A stretch of 64,000 bases of DNA. Origin: Dastarcus helophoroides. Its lineage: Eukaryota > Arthropoda > Insecta > Coleoptera > Bothrideridae. Shown piece by piece: positions 23,826-36,060 of this stretch; position 1 is the first letter of the stretch; every line of letters starts with the position of its first letter. The notes under the pieces are model-generated. The model had not been told where the DNA came from. It worked only from the letters and a program-made list of their open reading frames with translations, and did no database searches. Made by a program: the position numbers and the translations under genes. The stretch spans positions 22,493,629 to 22,557,628 of the forward strand of contig CM053327.1 of assembly GCA_028583605.1 (NCBI GenBank), read 5' to 3'.

Positions 23826-26800
23826 CTTTTAGGATCATTAGTGGTAGCTCTTTCAAATGATACCTCACACGATATATCAACTAAAACTGAATTTTTGGGC
23901 GACCAAATTAACCCCCATTTTATTGTAAAATATTTTGGCTGGCAATGTTTGCGTGGGTTAGAAGGACGGACACGAGAATGAGATTATAACGTTTCCGTTT
24001 TTTCCTTTTCAGATATTGAACCTTAAAAATTAAAGAAACCATAGCTTTCTTCTGTTTCTTTGCAACCTAAATATATTTCATTCGTGGCTTTATTGTCAGG
24101 AGTAAATAATACTTCCTAAATTTTCTCTATTTCATATGTTTTGTTCCCAATTTAAAATTCATTGTTATGAAAATAAAGAAGTAAAAACAAACTACACTGA
24201 TTCAGCCTACAGTAGCGAGTACGTACGATTGTTATTCTATGTAAATCATTTGACCTGTGGGTTGCAAATGAGGTAACAGATGGCGCATCTGGTTAGACCG
24301 AGCACGGCGAAAGACAAGCCTCGTTCTATGCAGATTATGTGTACTCAGTCATTATGGGCACTTCAGCGTTGTGTTTGTTCTCGGGCCCTACCTTCGAAGA
24401 GCTTTTCCCTGTTAGACTTCCTGAAAATTGCTCTTTCTGCGCAACTTGTCTATTTATAAAAAATATTATACGTTATTTATGAATAAGTCACTAAGTGATA
24501 AAGATTATGTAAATAAATCTGACCTCCTAATTATACCTGTCTAAACAAATTTTAATGTTTAGGGACGAGAAGGCATTTTTCAGTATCAAAATGTTTCGGA
24601 TTTGTATTGAGTAGCAAAAATATTTAAAGCCCCCTGTGAAAATACAATAAAAATGTCATTAACGTCTTCGCAACAATGATTTTAGTCCAATTTGTTACTT
24701 TTTTGTATTAAAAATAAGATGTACTGCTTCGGCAGCTAGTTGATCGTTGGAGAATTGGTTGGTAAGTTCTGAAATTAGGCTAGCAGGATTCGTTATGACA
24801 ACAATATTGAATATTAAAATGTCTCTTATAAGATTTCTTTGGAGCACACTTATTAACTTCTGAACTATGTAATTTTTATGGAACTCCTTGTACATAGTTT
24901 AAAGGTAAAGGGCGTCGGAACCGAAATATCCTCTGCATCGTTAATAAATGGCATGAAGATGTAAATTTACCTGATATAGATATTCTAATCCACATTAACA
25001 CTTAATTTAATATTGAAATTAAATAGAACTATAACTCCTTTGAAGTTTATCAAGTGATCCCTTTCCTAATTTATCACAGATATATGTAATAGATTTAGCT
25101 AGCCCTCAATTGATCAAATTTAAAGTTTCCTATCATTCAATCTTGAATGTAATATGTAATATGCTTACTTAGTCCACTCGATGCCACCCGATTGCTCTAC
25201 AGCCTACACGTCACTTTAATGATTTCAGTTTCAAATGTTAATTATGCGCTTCTAAGGTAAATTCTTTTACTATTGTACTTTATATTAAAAGATGGCTCCC
25301 AGAGCAAATTACTCGCATCTCGACTGCAGGTACCGTTATACACATTTAAGACTCCTTGTATTGTGACTAGTTTATAATGTACCTTTGGTGATTTTTATCA
25401 CAAATGTTTCCCAATTTCCGCTTAAAAGTCCCATAATTTGTGCAGGTTCCGTAGCATAACTGATTTCTTTTAAAAACAAACCTGTCATCGGTAAGAAGCT
25501 AATTTCTCACGCCAAGATTTTTTATAATACTGGGCCGCAGAGATGGCGGAGAAATGTTGGGGAGCAAAAATCTTAGGGTCCGGGTCTCCTACAAGGGCGT
25601 GTATCTGTAATTTTTAATTTTTTAAGACATTTTGCTTTAGAAGTACTAAGATATGAGAAAAGCCCCGAGCCTGATCCAACTCTTAACATCCCTCTGAAAT
25701 AAAATAAATTCGTTGAATTATAACAAATTCAATATAACTATTACTGGTAAGTTCTCACTGTAGTACATAGAAACGAGGAAAGACAAGATATGCTCACGCT
25801 GTGCTAAGTACACACGCGTACTACAGACATAATCGACAGTGTCTGTAGAGGGAATAGATCGACAATATTAACTATTACATGTATTTTCTAAGATTGACAG
25901 TCTGGAATCAATGAGAGTGATGCCTCAAACTCAGTGGCAAGAAACTTCAGCGACGTGTCTACAAAAAACGAAAATATCACTCTTAACGAGAGTCCTGTTT
26001 TAAAGATAATTTCTCCTTTAATTGCCCTGTAAAACTATATTGTAGTCGTAACAATGTAATAGGTTCATTAGATTTGACCACAACAAGGGCATGTCGCGCA
26101 GTGCAGCAGCTTTAGAAACGCGTGCATCAGACTGAAGTGCGATGTTGATATTGTTCAGCATGAAGGTGTCAGATCCAGATGGCCGCGGCGGGCACTACAA
26201 TACCACTTCATGCTTTACGATGCAGGGTCTCGAATTGCGGACAGCACAGCGGTTGACGTGTTCCCTTTTGGCCGCCTCACACACAACATCCTAAGAGCCC
26301 GCCTGTCACTGATATGCTTTCAACGTACATTCTCAGCCGCCTCACTTTATTTCAACTGTCCCTTCGCCAAATATTTCTCTATTCGCGCTATTTTGGCCAG
26401 GAACGCAATATTTTACCTTTGTGCGAATTTTTATGTTATGTGATTCCCGGACGAAGAATGGAGAAATATGTCGATTATTCTTCTGAGCTGCTTTGTGTTT
26501 GGTGTATAAAAATTGCCGGTATGCTTACAGCATTTCGTCTAAAACAATTGGAAAAAAAACTGGAACCCTAATTGGACTTTTGAAGAGCACATTATACTTA
26601 GCTATTTAATTGTACACACCGCCATAAGCCTTTCAATTCCCAGTGCAACGTACCATAATACCGCATCAAACCTCACTGCCCAACAAAATGCACGACGCTC
26701 CAAAAGAAGTTTTTGCTTCAAAAATGTTCAGAAAAATTACAATATTACTAGCATTTGTCTTAAGAAAAGTATAAACTGATCTTTTATGATTGACTTATTT

Positions 26801-28489
26801 AAATTTTTTGGCTCTCATTCAGTAGAAGTTTTCTCGCATTATGATCACGTGAAACTAATTTCTAACCTCTTATTAATAATGACAAAAAGAACTTGACTAC
26901 ATCTGAAAATTCTACTAATTACGTAATACATATATCAAAGAATTAGTATACTATCAAATGAATTGATTAGTACGGTTGACAGGGCCGATTTAGATTTAAT
27001 CGATTAATAAAAAAAGCATCTATCACACGCAGAATATTTCTCTTTATATATAAAAATTAACTTGAGCCCGTTTTTCGGACTGTCACTGATTCCGGGCGGC
27101 TCCAACATTGCTAAATAAAGAAGAAGAGCGTGACGACTGCGAAGCCCGGAATCTGAAGATTATTATGCTTGAAAAATGAAATTATGCAAGTTATCAAATG
27201 GTTGGGTCCTGAGAGTCACGAAAAAGTGCATGGATGGTTCGCTTTTCCATGTGAAAATCCGCTGGTAGCGATAACAGATTGTAAAAAAAAGGATAAGCGG
27301 CAGTGCTGAATTCAAAAAAAAAAAATTGTAGACATGCGGCTAATACTTGAGAGATATTTTCCGCTTTGAGTTTTGTCAATCTCTGAGGAAAACATGTGAG
27401 TCGACGGAATGTGTTGTTTACCCATAAAATATCCTGACACTTGAGTATTACTGTAAGTATTGAAGAATTCGACAATGAGAAAATCCATTGGCGCCATTAG
27501 AAAAAACAAGACGTTATTTCTTAAATTTAAGAATAAAAAAGTTATAGCCGATGTTCCATACATACACCGGACCCTATTTAACCCCTTTTTATCTTAGAAC
27601 CAAAATCTGAAGCTAACATAATTCTAATAAAAGCAAGTTTATCTAAAGAGGGGAGGAGATTAATAATTTGTGACCTAAACAAATTCCATAATGGACATCT
27701 TCGGTTGCTAAAATCAGGAACAATATTGCTCACGACATGAAGTCTCCTGCAAACATTTCTCTTTCAAAACCACCTTTCAGCTGTGGTAAAACTTAATGAA
27801 GCAATTACAACACCTACTGCGATTGCGACGTTAACACTTGCCGAGTAATTTCAGAACCTAAGCTGTTTTGCTCGGTAAACCACATTTCTATTTGAAACTG
27901 TACGTGTAGATGTGTGTGAGCGCTTCCAGCATAATACTTCGAATATAATTAAATTTTCCCCGTGCGATCAACCTCGACTACGTCGCTACGCAGACGTTTT
28001 ACTTTTAATCCGTGCTTGACACTTTGAACGAACAACAATTGACACGGGTGGCGCCTCCATTCGGAAATTCCATTAAACGTTCCAATAAACTGAGTGCTGG
28101 TTTATTAATGAGTTTGTTGTATCATGAAATTGACTTTTACGAGAATCAGATAAACGTTTAGTAAACGCTTAAGCCATCGAATGACATACTGAAGAGTCTT
28201 CACTTTGACGCTTAATGCCCTTCTATCTAATTAATTACATACTCGCATTTATACCGGCTCCTGAAATCTCACATTTCTTCATACCAATCGGATGATTTAA
28301 AAATGGCGAGCAGAATATAAATACATTTTTTCAATATTAGACATACATTTCTTCGGAATGGAACCGTATCAAGTTTTTTTCTTTTAAATCCGATCCACTC
28401 ACAAATTGTTAGTCTTCGAGCATATTATCTGCCTTGTAAGAGCTTCTGTTAAAGGAGTGAGAATCCAAAGTTTTCCTTGTTTTAACTTA
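23826..28489. other. Intronic/intergenic, with a GC-richer island
   Basis: Mostly AT-rich. 26070-26340 is distinctly richer in G+C (CAGATGGCCGCGGCGGGCAC) and carries overlapping 77- and 85-codon ORFs with no family signature. 24260-24390 (ACAGATGGCGCATCTGGTTA) has a SINE-like look, but no poly(A) or target duplication was identified. Confidence 0.35.
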
Positions 28490-28680
28490 CTACTTCCCAA
28501 GAACACCACGAGTAGGAAACGAAACCTGCAAATTGTACTGTTCTAAAAAAATTAGTCTGCATAGGATTGGCGATCTCCGAATGTCTTATATTCCTTGCAA
28601 TTGATTGAGAGACTTAGAGCCGTTAATTCTTATGAATACCTTCCCCAATTTTTCTGTAGAAGAGAGCCAAGTCACAGGCG
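28490..28680 (-). mobile_element. Divergent CR1-like LINE fragment joined to the RNase-H LINE
   Basis: The minus-strand sequence aligns loosely with the CR1 3' region seen at 3005 and 20278 (ACCACGAGTAGGAAACG, TCTCCGAATGTCTTATAT, TTAATTCTTATGAATACC, AGAAGAGAGCCAAGTCAC). It abuts the RNase-H LINE, and the ORF 29071-28586 crosses the junction, making a chimeric reading frame. Identity is low, so the call is tentative. Confidence 0.5.
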
Positions 28681-29287
28681 AAATGCCATTAACTGTACTT
28701 TTGCTGGTATTACAATACCTGGATTCTGGATTCGATGTGGGTTTCCTGATTTGAGGTGTCCTTGGTAATTCATTTAGCCACTCAACCTTGTTGAGAAATT
28801 GAAGAACATCCCTTGGATGCGCCTCCCTCAAACTGGCCACACTAAGCCAGAAGTCTCCCAGCGTGGTTCCTCTGATTGATGCTAGTGCCGGACAGTGATA
28901 CATCACGTGCTCGACACTCTTATCTTCTTCTAAACACCCCCTACAACTCGGGTCGTTTATAATTCCCATTCTGTGGAGGTATTTGACAGTGACCTGTACA
29001 AATGTCGACAAGTTTCCTGAGGTTATTTTTAGAAAGTTGTAGGCATAGTTTTGCCCTTTCCCTGTACGCACTGCATTCTAATGAATGCGTAGGTTTGTCG
29101 GTTTGTTGTTATTGATGCTCATATGGCTTTGTGTTTACGATAAAATTTTTCGTTAAGTAGCGATCTTACGGTTGATCTAGCCAGAGGAAGGGTTTGTTCT
29201 GGTCCAACGAATTGTCCCTCCGAACCCTTCCTCGCCAGTTTGTCAGCGCGTTCGTTTCCCTCTTTCCAGAATGTCCTTTGATTCATA

Positions 29288-30055
29288 TTAGATCAATTGC
29301 ATTTCCTGTGATAGACGTTCTAAAGCTAAGTGGCAGTTCCATACCAGCACTGAGTTTGTTTTCACATTCCTCGGAGACTTAAGGGCTGCCTGGCTGTCCG
29401 TCTTTACTTGAATATATTTTCCTGTATTGTTCAGTTGCGTCATTTGTTCGACGCTATATAAAATTCCCAACATATCCGCTTGGAAGATTATTGAGTATTT
29501 ATCTAACTTAATACTTACATTTAGGTTCAGATCTTCCGAGAAGCTTCCTCTTCCAGTGCCCGTATTTGTTTTCGATCCATCCGTGTATATACTTACGTCT
29601 CGTATCCTTGCCTGTAGTTCATCCATTTTTATACGGTAGGATTTTGTGAAGTTATATTTCACTGGTAGATGGTCCATCGGCGCACCCAGAATAGGCGCCT
29701 TTTGGAACGCCCACTCCATTATGCGCCGATGACCTACCATTTTACCTGCCGTATTCCACATTCCTCCTGCTCGAAAACAGAGAGCAGAAGCCTGTGCCGC
29801 CCCCTCAAGAAATATATCGAGAGGTGGCAGACACAAGATGACCTCCATTGCTGCTGTTGGAGTGGATTTCATTGCTCCTATCACTGCCAGACACACTAGC
29901 CTCTGGATGTGATTTAGCTTTTGTTTTATAGTGGTGCACTTTGTCTTTGGCCACCAAACTATAGCTCCGTAGCTTACAATTAGTCTGATGACTGCCATGT
30001 ATAGCCAAAAGGTCATCTTAGGGGATAACTTCCCAAAACCTCCTGATGGCCGCAC
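29288..30055 (-). pseudogene. LINE reverse-transcriptase thumb plus RNase H segment
   Basis: This 255-codon open segment is the best preserved part of the RNase-H LINE. It holds the VIRLIVSYGAIVWW thumb signature, then RNase H blocks YTDGSK, QADMLGI and TDSQAAL. It overlaps the preceding RT segment (30018-30467) by 38 bases in another frame, which marks a frameshift in a once single ORF. Confidence 0.8.
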
Positions 30056-30467
30056 GATATTGCCAGAAGATTTTGTAGGCTTTATTTAATTTATTTTCAA
30101 TGATGTACTTCCAGCTCAGTTTGTTGTCAAGTTCAATACTAAGGTATTTCACTCGATTTGACAAACCGAGTTGGGTTCCCATGAATTTAGGAAATTTTAA
30201 TTGTGCTAATTTCCGCTTGTTCTTGAAAAGAACCATTTCCGGCTTTGCAGGGTTTGCTGCTAGAGAATGTTCGTTACACCATTTCTCGACTATATAGAGG
30301 GCGTCTTGCATTAACTCGAAGAGTACTCCCTCGTGTTTACCTGAAAGCAGAATGGTTATATCATCTGCGTAGCCAATTGAATAGAGACCCCGGTCATTGA
30401 GTTTTCGGGTAAGGTCATCCGTTATGATTAACCATATAAGAGGGAATAATACACTCCTTGCGGACAT
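30018..30467 (-). pseudogene. LINE reverse-transcriptase palm segment
   Basis: The 149-codon segment holds the intact catalytic YADD box in GYADDITILLSGKHEGVLFE. The preceding VLFPLIW block is a decayed form of the usual VLSPLLW. It belongs to the same element as the RNase H segment downstream on the minus strand. Confidence 0.8.
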
Positions 30468-30575
30468 CCCTTACTTACCATTCCTCTGAGCGTATAGTCT
30501 CCTACTATAACTTGTTGTTGTTTCAATTTTTGGAGATACCTGATTCTTGCATTGAAGCCCTCATTTGAAAAGTCA

Positions 30576-31151
30576 GTAAGAGTTCACTATATTTTAAAAT
30601 GACATTATAGTAGTATATAACATAGCAGTTTGTAAATTTTGAAATTGGGTAGTGTTTAAAATTTCTAAACATATCAATATTCTCCACTTTATATTGCTTT
30701 GTAACGATAGGTTCTTAAACGTTAACGTGTCATTTAATTTAAGACTTAAATATTATTTAAATATTACCTAACATGAAGTGAAATTAGTGACAATTATCTC
30801 GGTAAATAACGCAATAATTGCAACATAAAAGAAGAAATAATACATGCAAAATGTGTATAGAACCGAGCTCATCTATTCGGTTAGCTAACAACAAGCGGGG
30901 TAGCGGAATAATTACATGCCAAAAGGGTTTTCGCAATTCTACCTGTCATCGGGCACAAAGCGGGAGGGTTATTGTGAATATATTACAAGTCTTGTAAACG
31001 TTTTGCTAGTAAAGCAAATAAAGTTTATGTGAGAGAGCAAATTTAACCTCCCGCCTCCCTCGAGTGCTTTTTTTTTTCGAGAAAATGAAATTTACCCAAT
31101 ATATGTTTGAATCCTTTGGGGATCATTTTTGAACTAATTATTCGTGTGTAC
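30576..31151. other. Intronic/intergenic, no gene
   Basis: AT-rich sequence between the RNase-H LINE and the 1-kb inverted-end element. Nothing recognisable. Confidence 0.4.
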
Positions 31152-32175
31152 TTAATTAGTGTTGAGCATAATCCACATATTTCCATGATCGACAGAATCG
31201 AGATAATCGCTTGGAATTGGATTGGTCGTTCGAATTATCGATTATGAAGAAAATATTCCATTAAATTCCTGCGAAAAATTCGGGATATTTTATTTCGAAG
31301 TAAGTAAGAAAGTAGTTCCTAAAACTTCTTGTGTGGTTTTAGAGCATTGCTTTTTTTTGCTTGATTCTTATAGGGGCAAAGGCAGATGAAAAATGTTATT
31401 TAATTGGTAGAAACATCAATAACAAAGTAAATTCATGTTACATAAAATTTAAATTAATACGCTATTCCTAATTTATACCAATGTTATTTAAAAAGATGAT
31501 CAAATTTTTTACGGTCAAATATGTTTGCCATTTTTTTGAAAAATAATTACACTAGCACCTCCAAATGTGTCAATAGAATATTTACAGGATTCGACATAAG
31601 TATTGCCTGCTTTTCGCCTAAATAAGATAGTCATTGTTTGTGTTCGGTAGCAGTAACTCTATATTTAGGATTGTAAACAGACAATCGTTTCAAATGAATG
31701 ATGTTTTATTTCTCAATATGTCAAATAACAAATGGCGCTATACTTCTAAATGTGAATACTGAATGTTGAGAGATGAGACATCAGTCAATTGGAAACGATT
31801 ATGAGATATGAGAATTCACTCAAATCTCATAATAATTTCCAATCGAATGATGTATCCGTCGCTCATCTCATAATCGCTTTTGGTACAAGGGCGTAATAGC
31901 GCGAATGATCTCTCACCTCTCACAATCAGATACTTCGAAATGTGGTACATCACTCATGATCGAAATAATCGTTTTGAAATAAATGCTCTCTGGCTAACTC
32001 GGTAGGAGATGCGCAATTACGTCCCGCTAGTGAATGGTATATTTCTGAATATGAAACATCATTCAGAATCGCTTTGAAAAAAATAATCTATCGCTTGCAA
32101 TCGTCGAATGATCGATTTTACAGCTCTAATCGAAATATTTCGATTATATCTTTCATAATCGCCAAGCACTATTAA
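31152..32175. mobile_element. Putative 1-kb element with imperfect inverted ends
   Basis: The left end TTAATTAGTGTTGAGCATAA resembles the reverse complement of the right end (TTAATAGTGCTTGGCGATTA). Internal sequence is rich in AATCGATT/ATAATCG variants. A palindrome of about 82 bases lies inside at 31775-31856 (arms GAGACATCAGTCAATTGGAA and the matching complement ending GATGTATC). No transposase is visible. Confidence 0.5.
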
Positions 32176-33722
32176 TAACAGTGCTTAAAGTGAGCGCATT
32201 CCCAATTATAGGGAGTGAATTCCTTAAGAAATGCTTTCCTTGTTAAAAAAGTACACTTTTATTAGTTTTAAAGCAGAGTTTTTGACCTTTGAACGAAAGC
32301 ATATTTATGCAGTAAATTGAACTGTGCATATATTTTTTATTACCATAAGCATAAAACGTTCATCTCTTGTTCGCATAAACTTAGAGAACAGAGCAGTAGG
32401 TTTGAACAATGAACCACCATCTTGGGATCATTTCTGAATTGAGATCAAATAATTTTTCTTTAATGCCTTAAAGAATGAAGAAGCTGCCTTTTCGCAAAAA
32501 TTTAGGAATAGCTTAGGCAGCGTTATGATTATCATAAACAATGAAATTCTTATTCTTTTTTTTTTATTTTTATTTGTCTCTCCTGAGGCTGAATGTTTTC
32601 TTTGAATGGTACTGTGCTGTGCACACATTATAAATTATAGAATACGCAAGAAGTAGTAAGTAGGAACTAAAAAATGTCTAAAATAGAAAATTTTTTATCA
32701 TATTGTCTTCTAAAGCCAATTAACATGATGAATAGGTCGATTCCAATGAAGTAGATAATTTGCTTAAGTGAAAATGCTTTTTACATTTCCTTGATATAAA
32801 GGATTTACATTACTTTGTGTTGTGCAGTATGCCTGTCTATTTACCAAAACTTTTGCAGGAGCTAAAGAATAACAAATATAGTAAAAATATTCCCACTACA
32901 GGAAACACCAACGATTACGTGCAAAAAAATAAAAAATTTAAAATAAATATTCCAAAGGCATCTTTTGACCTTATTTGTAAAGTTAGAATTAACAAAGTTG
33001 AAAAGTAGTTTAGCTAAGTTGATCGCTGACCAACTTGATGTAAACTAACATTTGCAGAAAAAGAAGGAAATTAGTCACAAAATGGAATGATATTTAGAGA
33101 AGTACTTAATTTAAAGAAATCTACAGCGACATGTAATTAGTGTTACATTGTTGTATTATTATTAATTAGTGTTATTTTGCATCTAGCTAAAAAATATAAA
33201 ATTAAAATTAAAAAGACAAAGACAGTTTCCGATAAGCTTCTATGGTAACAAATCCGATTTAAAGGGCTTTATAAAAGTTCCTTTTTTGGACAGCCGAAAA
33301 ATATAACAAAGCTCCAGCCGTCGCAGCACCATAAAGGGCGTAAAGGGAGATTGTTTTAACTAAAAGCGTATTAGCCTAGCTCGATAGGAGAAGACTTATT
33401 GACTGTGTATCAGCAGCACACAGCAGGTTTATCCTGTCAACTAACGATCGCTAATCCTGCTATAATGAGCGTTAGAGCTACTACGCGTCGATGGGCTTTA
33501 GTTTTAGCCTGGCCTATTCTATTTCTATGCTTCTCTTGTGGACACGTCCTACAGTTCACTGATTTAAATTACAGTGGAATAATTGCACTTAAAATCTACA
33601 TGCACTAAATACGTACAAGTGCATGCTCTTTTTGAAAATAAATTTTAGTTCAACTCAGTTTACTAGTAATTCGGCATCGAGTGCAGAACATGACGTCCTT
33701 TGTGTTTAGTTCAAGAGCGGAT
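32176..33722. other. Intronic/intergenic, no gene
   Basis: AT-rich, chance ORFs only. A tRNA-like string (TTAGCCTAGCTCGATAGGAG near 33370) lacks a matching B box and stem, so it is not called. Confidence 0.4.
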
Positions 33723-35235
33723 CTATTCCGACCATCCCCGATAGCCAATTTCATTTCGTATGACGACTGTTTGTGGTTTATTGGTTAGCTGGAAACTCTG
33801 TCTATCGAGAATATTACTGATTTGTGTTTTGGTAAGACTAGACAGGATACGAAAATCAATGTGAGCAATATTTATTACCAGATGTACAGTTAACGATTAA
33901 CTAGATAGACCAATATGTATACTTAAAGATTAATTATACAAACATTTTTACATGTATTGCACTAGAATACGTTATTAGGAAAGCTGAGATAAATAGAAAT
34001 GGATTATTATATCACAGAAAACACCAATGCCTTACTTTCGCCGATAACTTGGTATTAATAACCAGAAACAAAAAAGAACTAGAAGAAATCGTAACAAGGA
34101 TCGTTTTTTCTAGAATTTCTACTTTTTTTCAGAATGCTGATTTTATTTCGAAAATTACTATTGAAAATTTGGAGTTTTTAAATTCTCTAGTTTTTTAAAA
34201 CTTTCTATTCTTTTTCAAAATTTCATATATTTTTTTTAAATTCAAAATTTTTTGAAAATATAGAATAGTTCCAATGAATTTTTCTGAAAATTTCGGTTTC
34301 ATTTCAAAATTTCAACTTTTTTGTCAAAATTTCAATTGTATTTGGAAATTTCGATTTTATTTTGAAATTTCGATTTTTTTTTATTAGAATTTACTCAAAT
34401 CTTTGGCTTTTTCAAATAATGTTCGACTACTTTTCAAAATTTCAACTTTATCTAAAATTCGGCTTTTTTTTTAATTTTTACTTTTTATAAAATTTTAAGT
34501 TTTTCAAAACTATTCCGACCATCCCCGATAGCCGATTTCATTTCGTATGACGACTGTTTGTAGTTTATTGGTTAGCTGGAAACTCTGTCTATCGAGAATA
34601 TTAGTGATTTGTGTTTTGGTAGGACTAGACAGGATAGGAAAATCAGTGTGAGCAATATTTGTTACCAGATGTACAGTTAACGAATAACTAGATAGACCAA
34701 TATGTATACTTAAAGATTAATTATACGAACATTTTTAAATGTATTGCACTAGAATACGTTATTAGGAAAGCTGAGATAAATAGAAATGGATTATTATATT
34801 ACAGAAAACACCAATGCCGTTCTTTCGCCGATAACTTGGTATTAATAACGAGATCGTTTTTTCTAGAATTTCTACTTTTTTTCAGAAAATTTAGACGTTT
34901 TAAATTCTCTAGTTTTTTAAAACTTTCTATTCTTTTTCAAAATTTCATATATTTTTTTTAATTCAAAGTTTTTTGAAAATATAGAATAGTTTCAATGAAT
35001 TTTTCTGAAAATTTCGGTATCATTTCAAAATTTCAACTTTTTTGTCAAAATTTCAATTGTATTTGGAAATTTCGATTTTATTTTGAAATTTCGATTTTTT
35101 TTTATTAGAATTTATTCAAATCTTTGGCTTTTTCAAATAATGTTCGACTACTTTTCAAAATTTCAACTTTATCTAAAATTCGGCTTTTTTCAAAATTTTT
35201 ACTTTTTATAAAATTTTAAGTATTTCAAAATTATT
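33723..35235 (+). repeat. 787-bp tandem duplication carrying an RT fragment
   Basis: 33723-34509 and 34510 to about 35235 are two near-identical copies offset by 787 bases (both start CTATTCCGACCATCCCCGAT). The second copy has lost about 60 bases in small deletions. Each holds a short RT palm scrap, LEYVIRKAEINRNGLLYHRK then F-A-D-N-L-V-L-I-T in copy 1 (about 33958-34100), resembling the FADDLVLI box of RTE-like LINEs, followed by AT-rich AAATTTCGA-type sequence. Confidence 0.85.
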
Positions 35236-36060
35236 ATTTTTCGAAAATTTTAGATTCGAAAACTTGACAATGAAAATGTTTGATCATTTCAACCTTTTTA
35301 GAAGGTTGGATTTTTTTCAAAATTTTTATTTTATTTCAAAGACTTCTTTACAAAATTTCGACTTCTTGTCAGATTATGGGCTTTTATCTTAAAAATTTTC
35401 GATTTATTCTCCAAATTTCGACTTTTTTCCAAAAATTTTTATTTTTTTTAAGTTTAACTCTTTCAATAATTTCCGCCTGCTTTTTAAAAATTTTCCACTT
35501 TTCAGAGATAAGATATTTTATGAAAATGTAGCGTTTTTTGAAAACCTTGCCTTTTTTTAACTTCGACATTTCTCAAAAATCATATTCATTTAAAAATGTT
35601 AACTTTATTGAAAATGTGTGTTTTGAAAGTTGAATTCTCTGAAAAATTTCAACTTTTTAAAATTTTTAACTTTTGTGCAAAGTTTCTACTTTGTTTACAT
35701 TTTTTTTGAATTATATTTTTTTTAATTTCGACTTTTCTTGCAAACTTTCGGGTTTTTTTTGAAAATTTAGACTTTCGTTAACATTTCGATTGTAACTGAA
35801 AAAGTCATTTTTTTTTAAATCATTTCTTTTAAAATGTCTACTTTTTAAAAATATTCTACTATTCTGCAAAATGTCGAAAATTTCGACTTTTTTTACTAGT
35901 TTTGTAGATGCTTTTTTATCAACATTTAGACCTTTTTTGAATTTTCGACCCTTTCCGATAATTTTGGATTTTCCTTCAATATTCAGGCTTTTTGTAAACG
36001 GCTTTTTTGAAAACTTTCAATTTTTTTAATCTCTACATTTTTTCAAAATTTTGACAATCA
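34100..36060. repeat. AAATTTCGA-type AT-rich block 4
   Basis: The clearest block: units like TTTTCAAAATTTCGACTTTT recur with spacing of about 18-25 bases over almost 2 kb, interrupted by the second copy of the 787-bp duplication. The ORF pair at 35280-35569 on opposite strands is a by-product of the repeat. Confidence 0.6.

Larger units (their letters stand above)
28681..30575 (-). mobile_element. RNase-H-bearing LINE (I/LOA/R1-type), 5' truncated
   Basis: On the minus strand 30467-30018 carries the RT palm: GLYSIGYADDITILLSGKHE (YADD at 30360-30371), EKWCNEHSLAANPAKPE and KYLSIELDNKLSWKYIIENK. 30055-29288 carries the thumb (AVIRLIVSYGAIVWWPKT) and RNase H: IYTDGSKTNTGTGRG, QADMLGILYSV (usual form QAEM..) and KTDSQAALKS. 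29071 onward carries a terminal CCHC-like knuckle CRGCLEEDKSVEHVMYHCPA. Upstream, 30570-30468 still encodes FNARIRYLQKLKQQQ..G. The RNase H glutamate is replaced by aspartate, and frameshifts and stops break the ORFs. The endonuclease part is missing. Confidence 0.88.

Noticed and set aside
26210..26571. Overlapping 77- and 85-codon ORFs
   Set aside because: Neither frame shows a family motif; kept only as a composition anomaly.
33365..33440. tRNA-like A box (GCCTAGCTCGATAGG)
   Set aside because: No B box, anticodon arm or acceptor stem can be formed; no tRNA genes found in the window.
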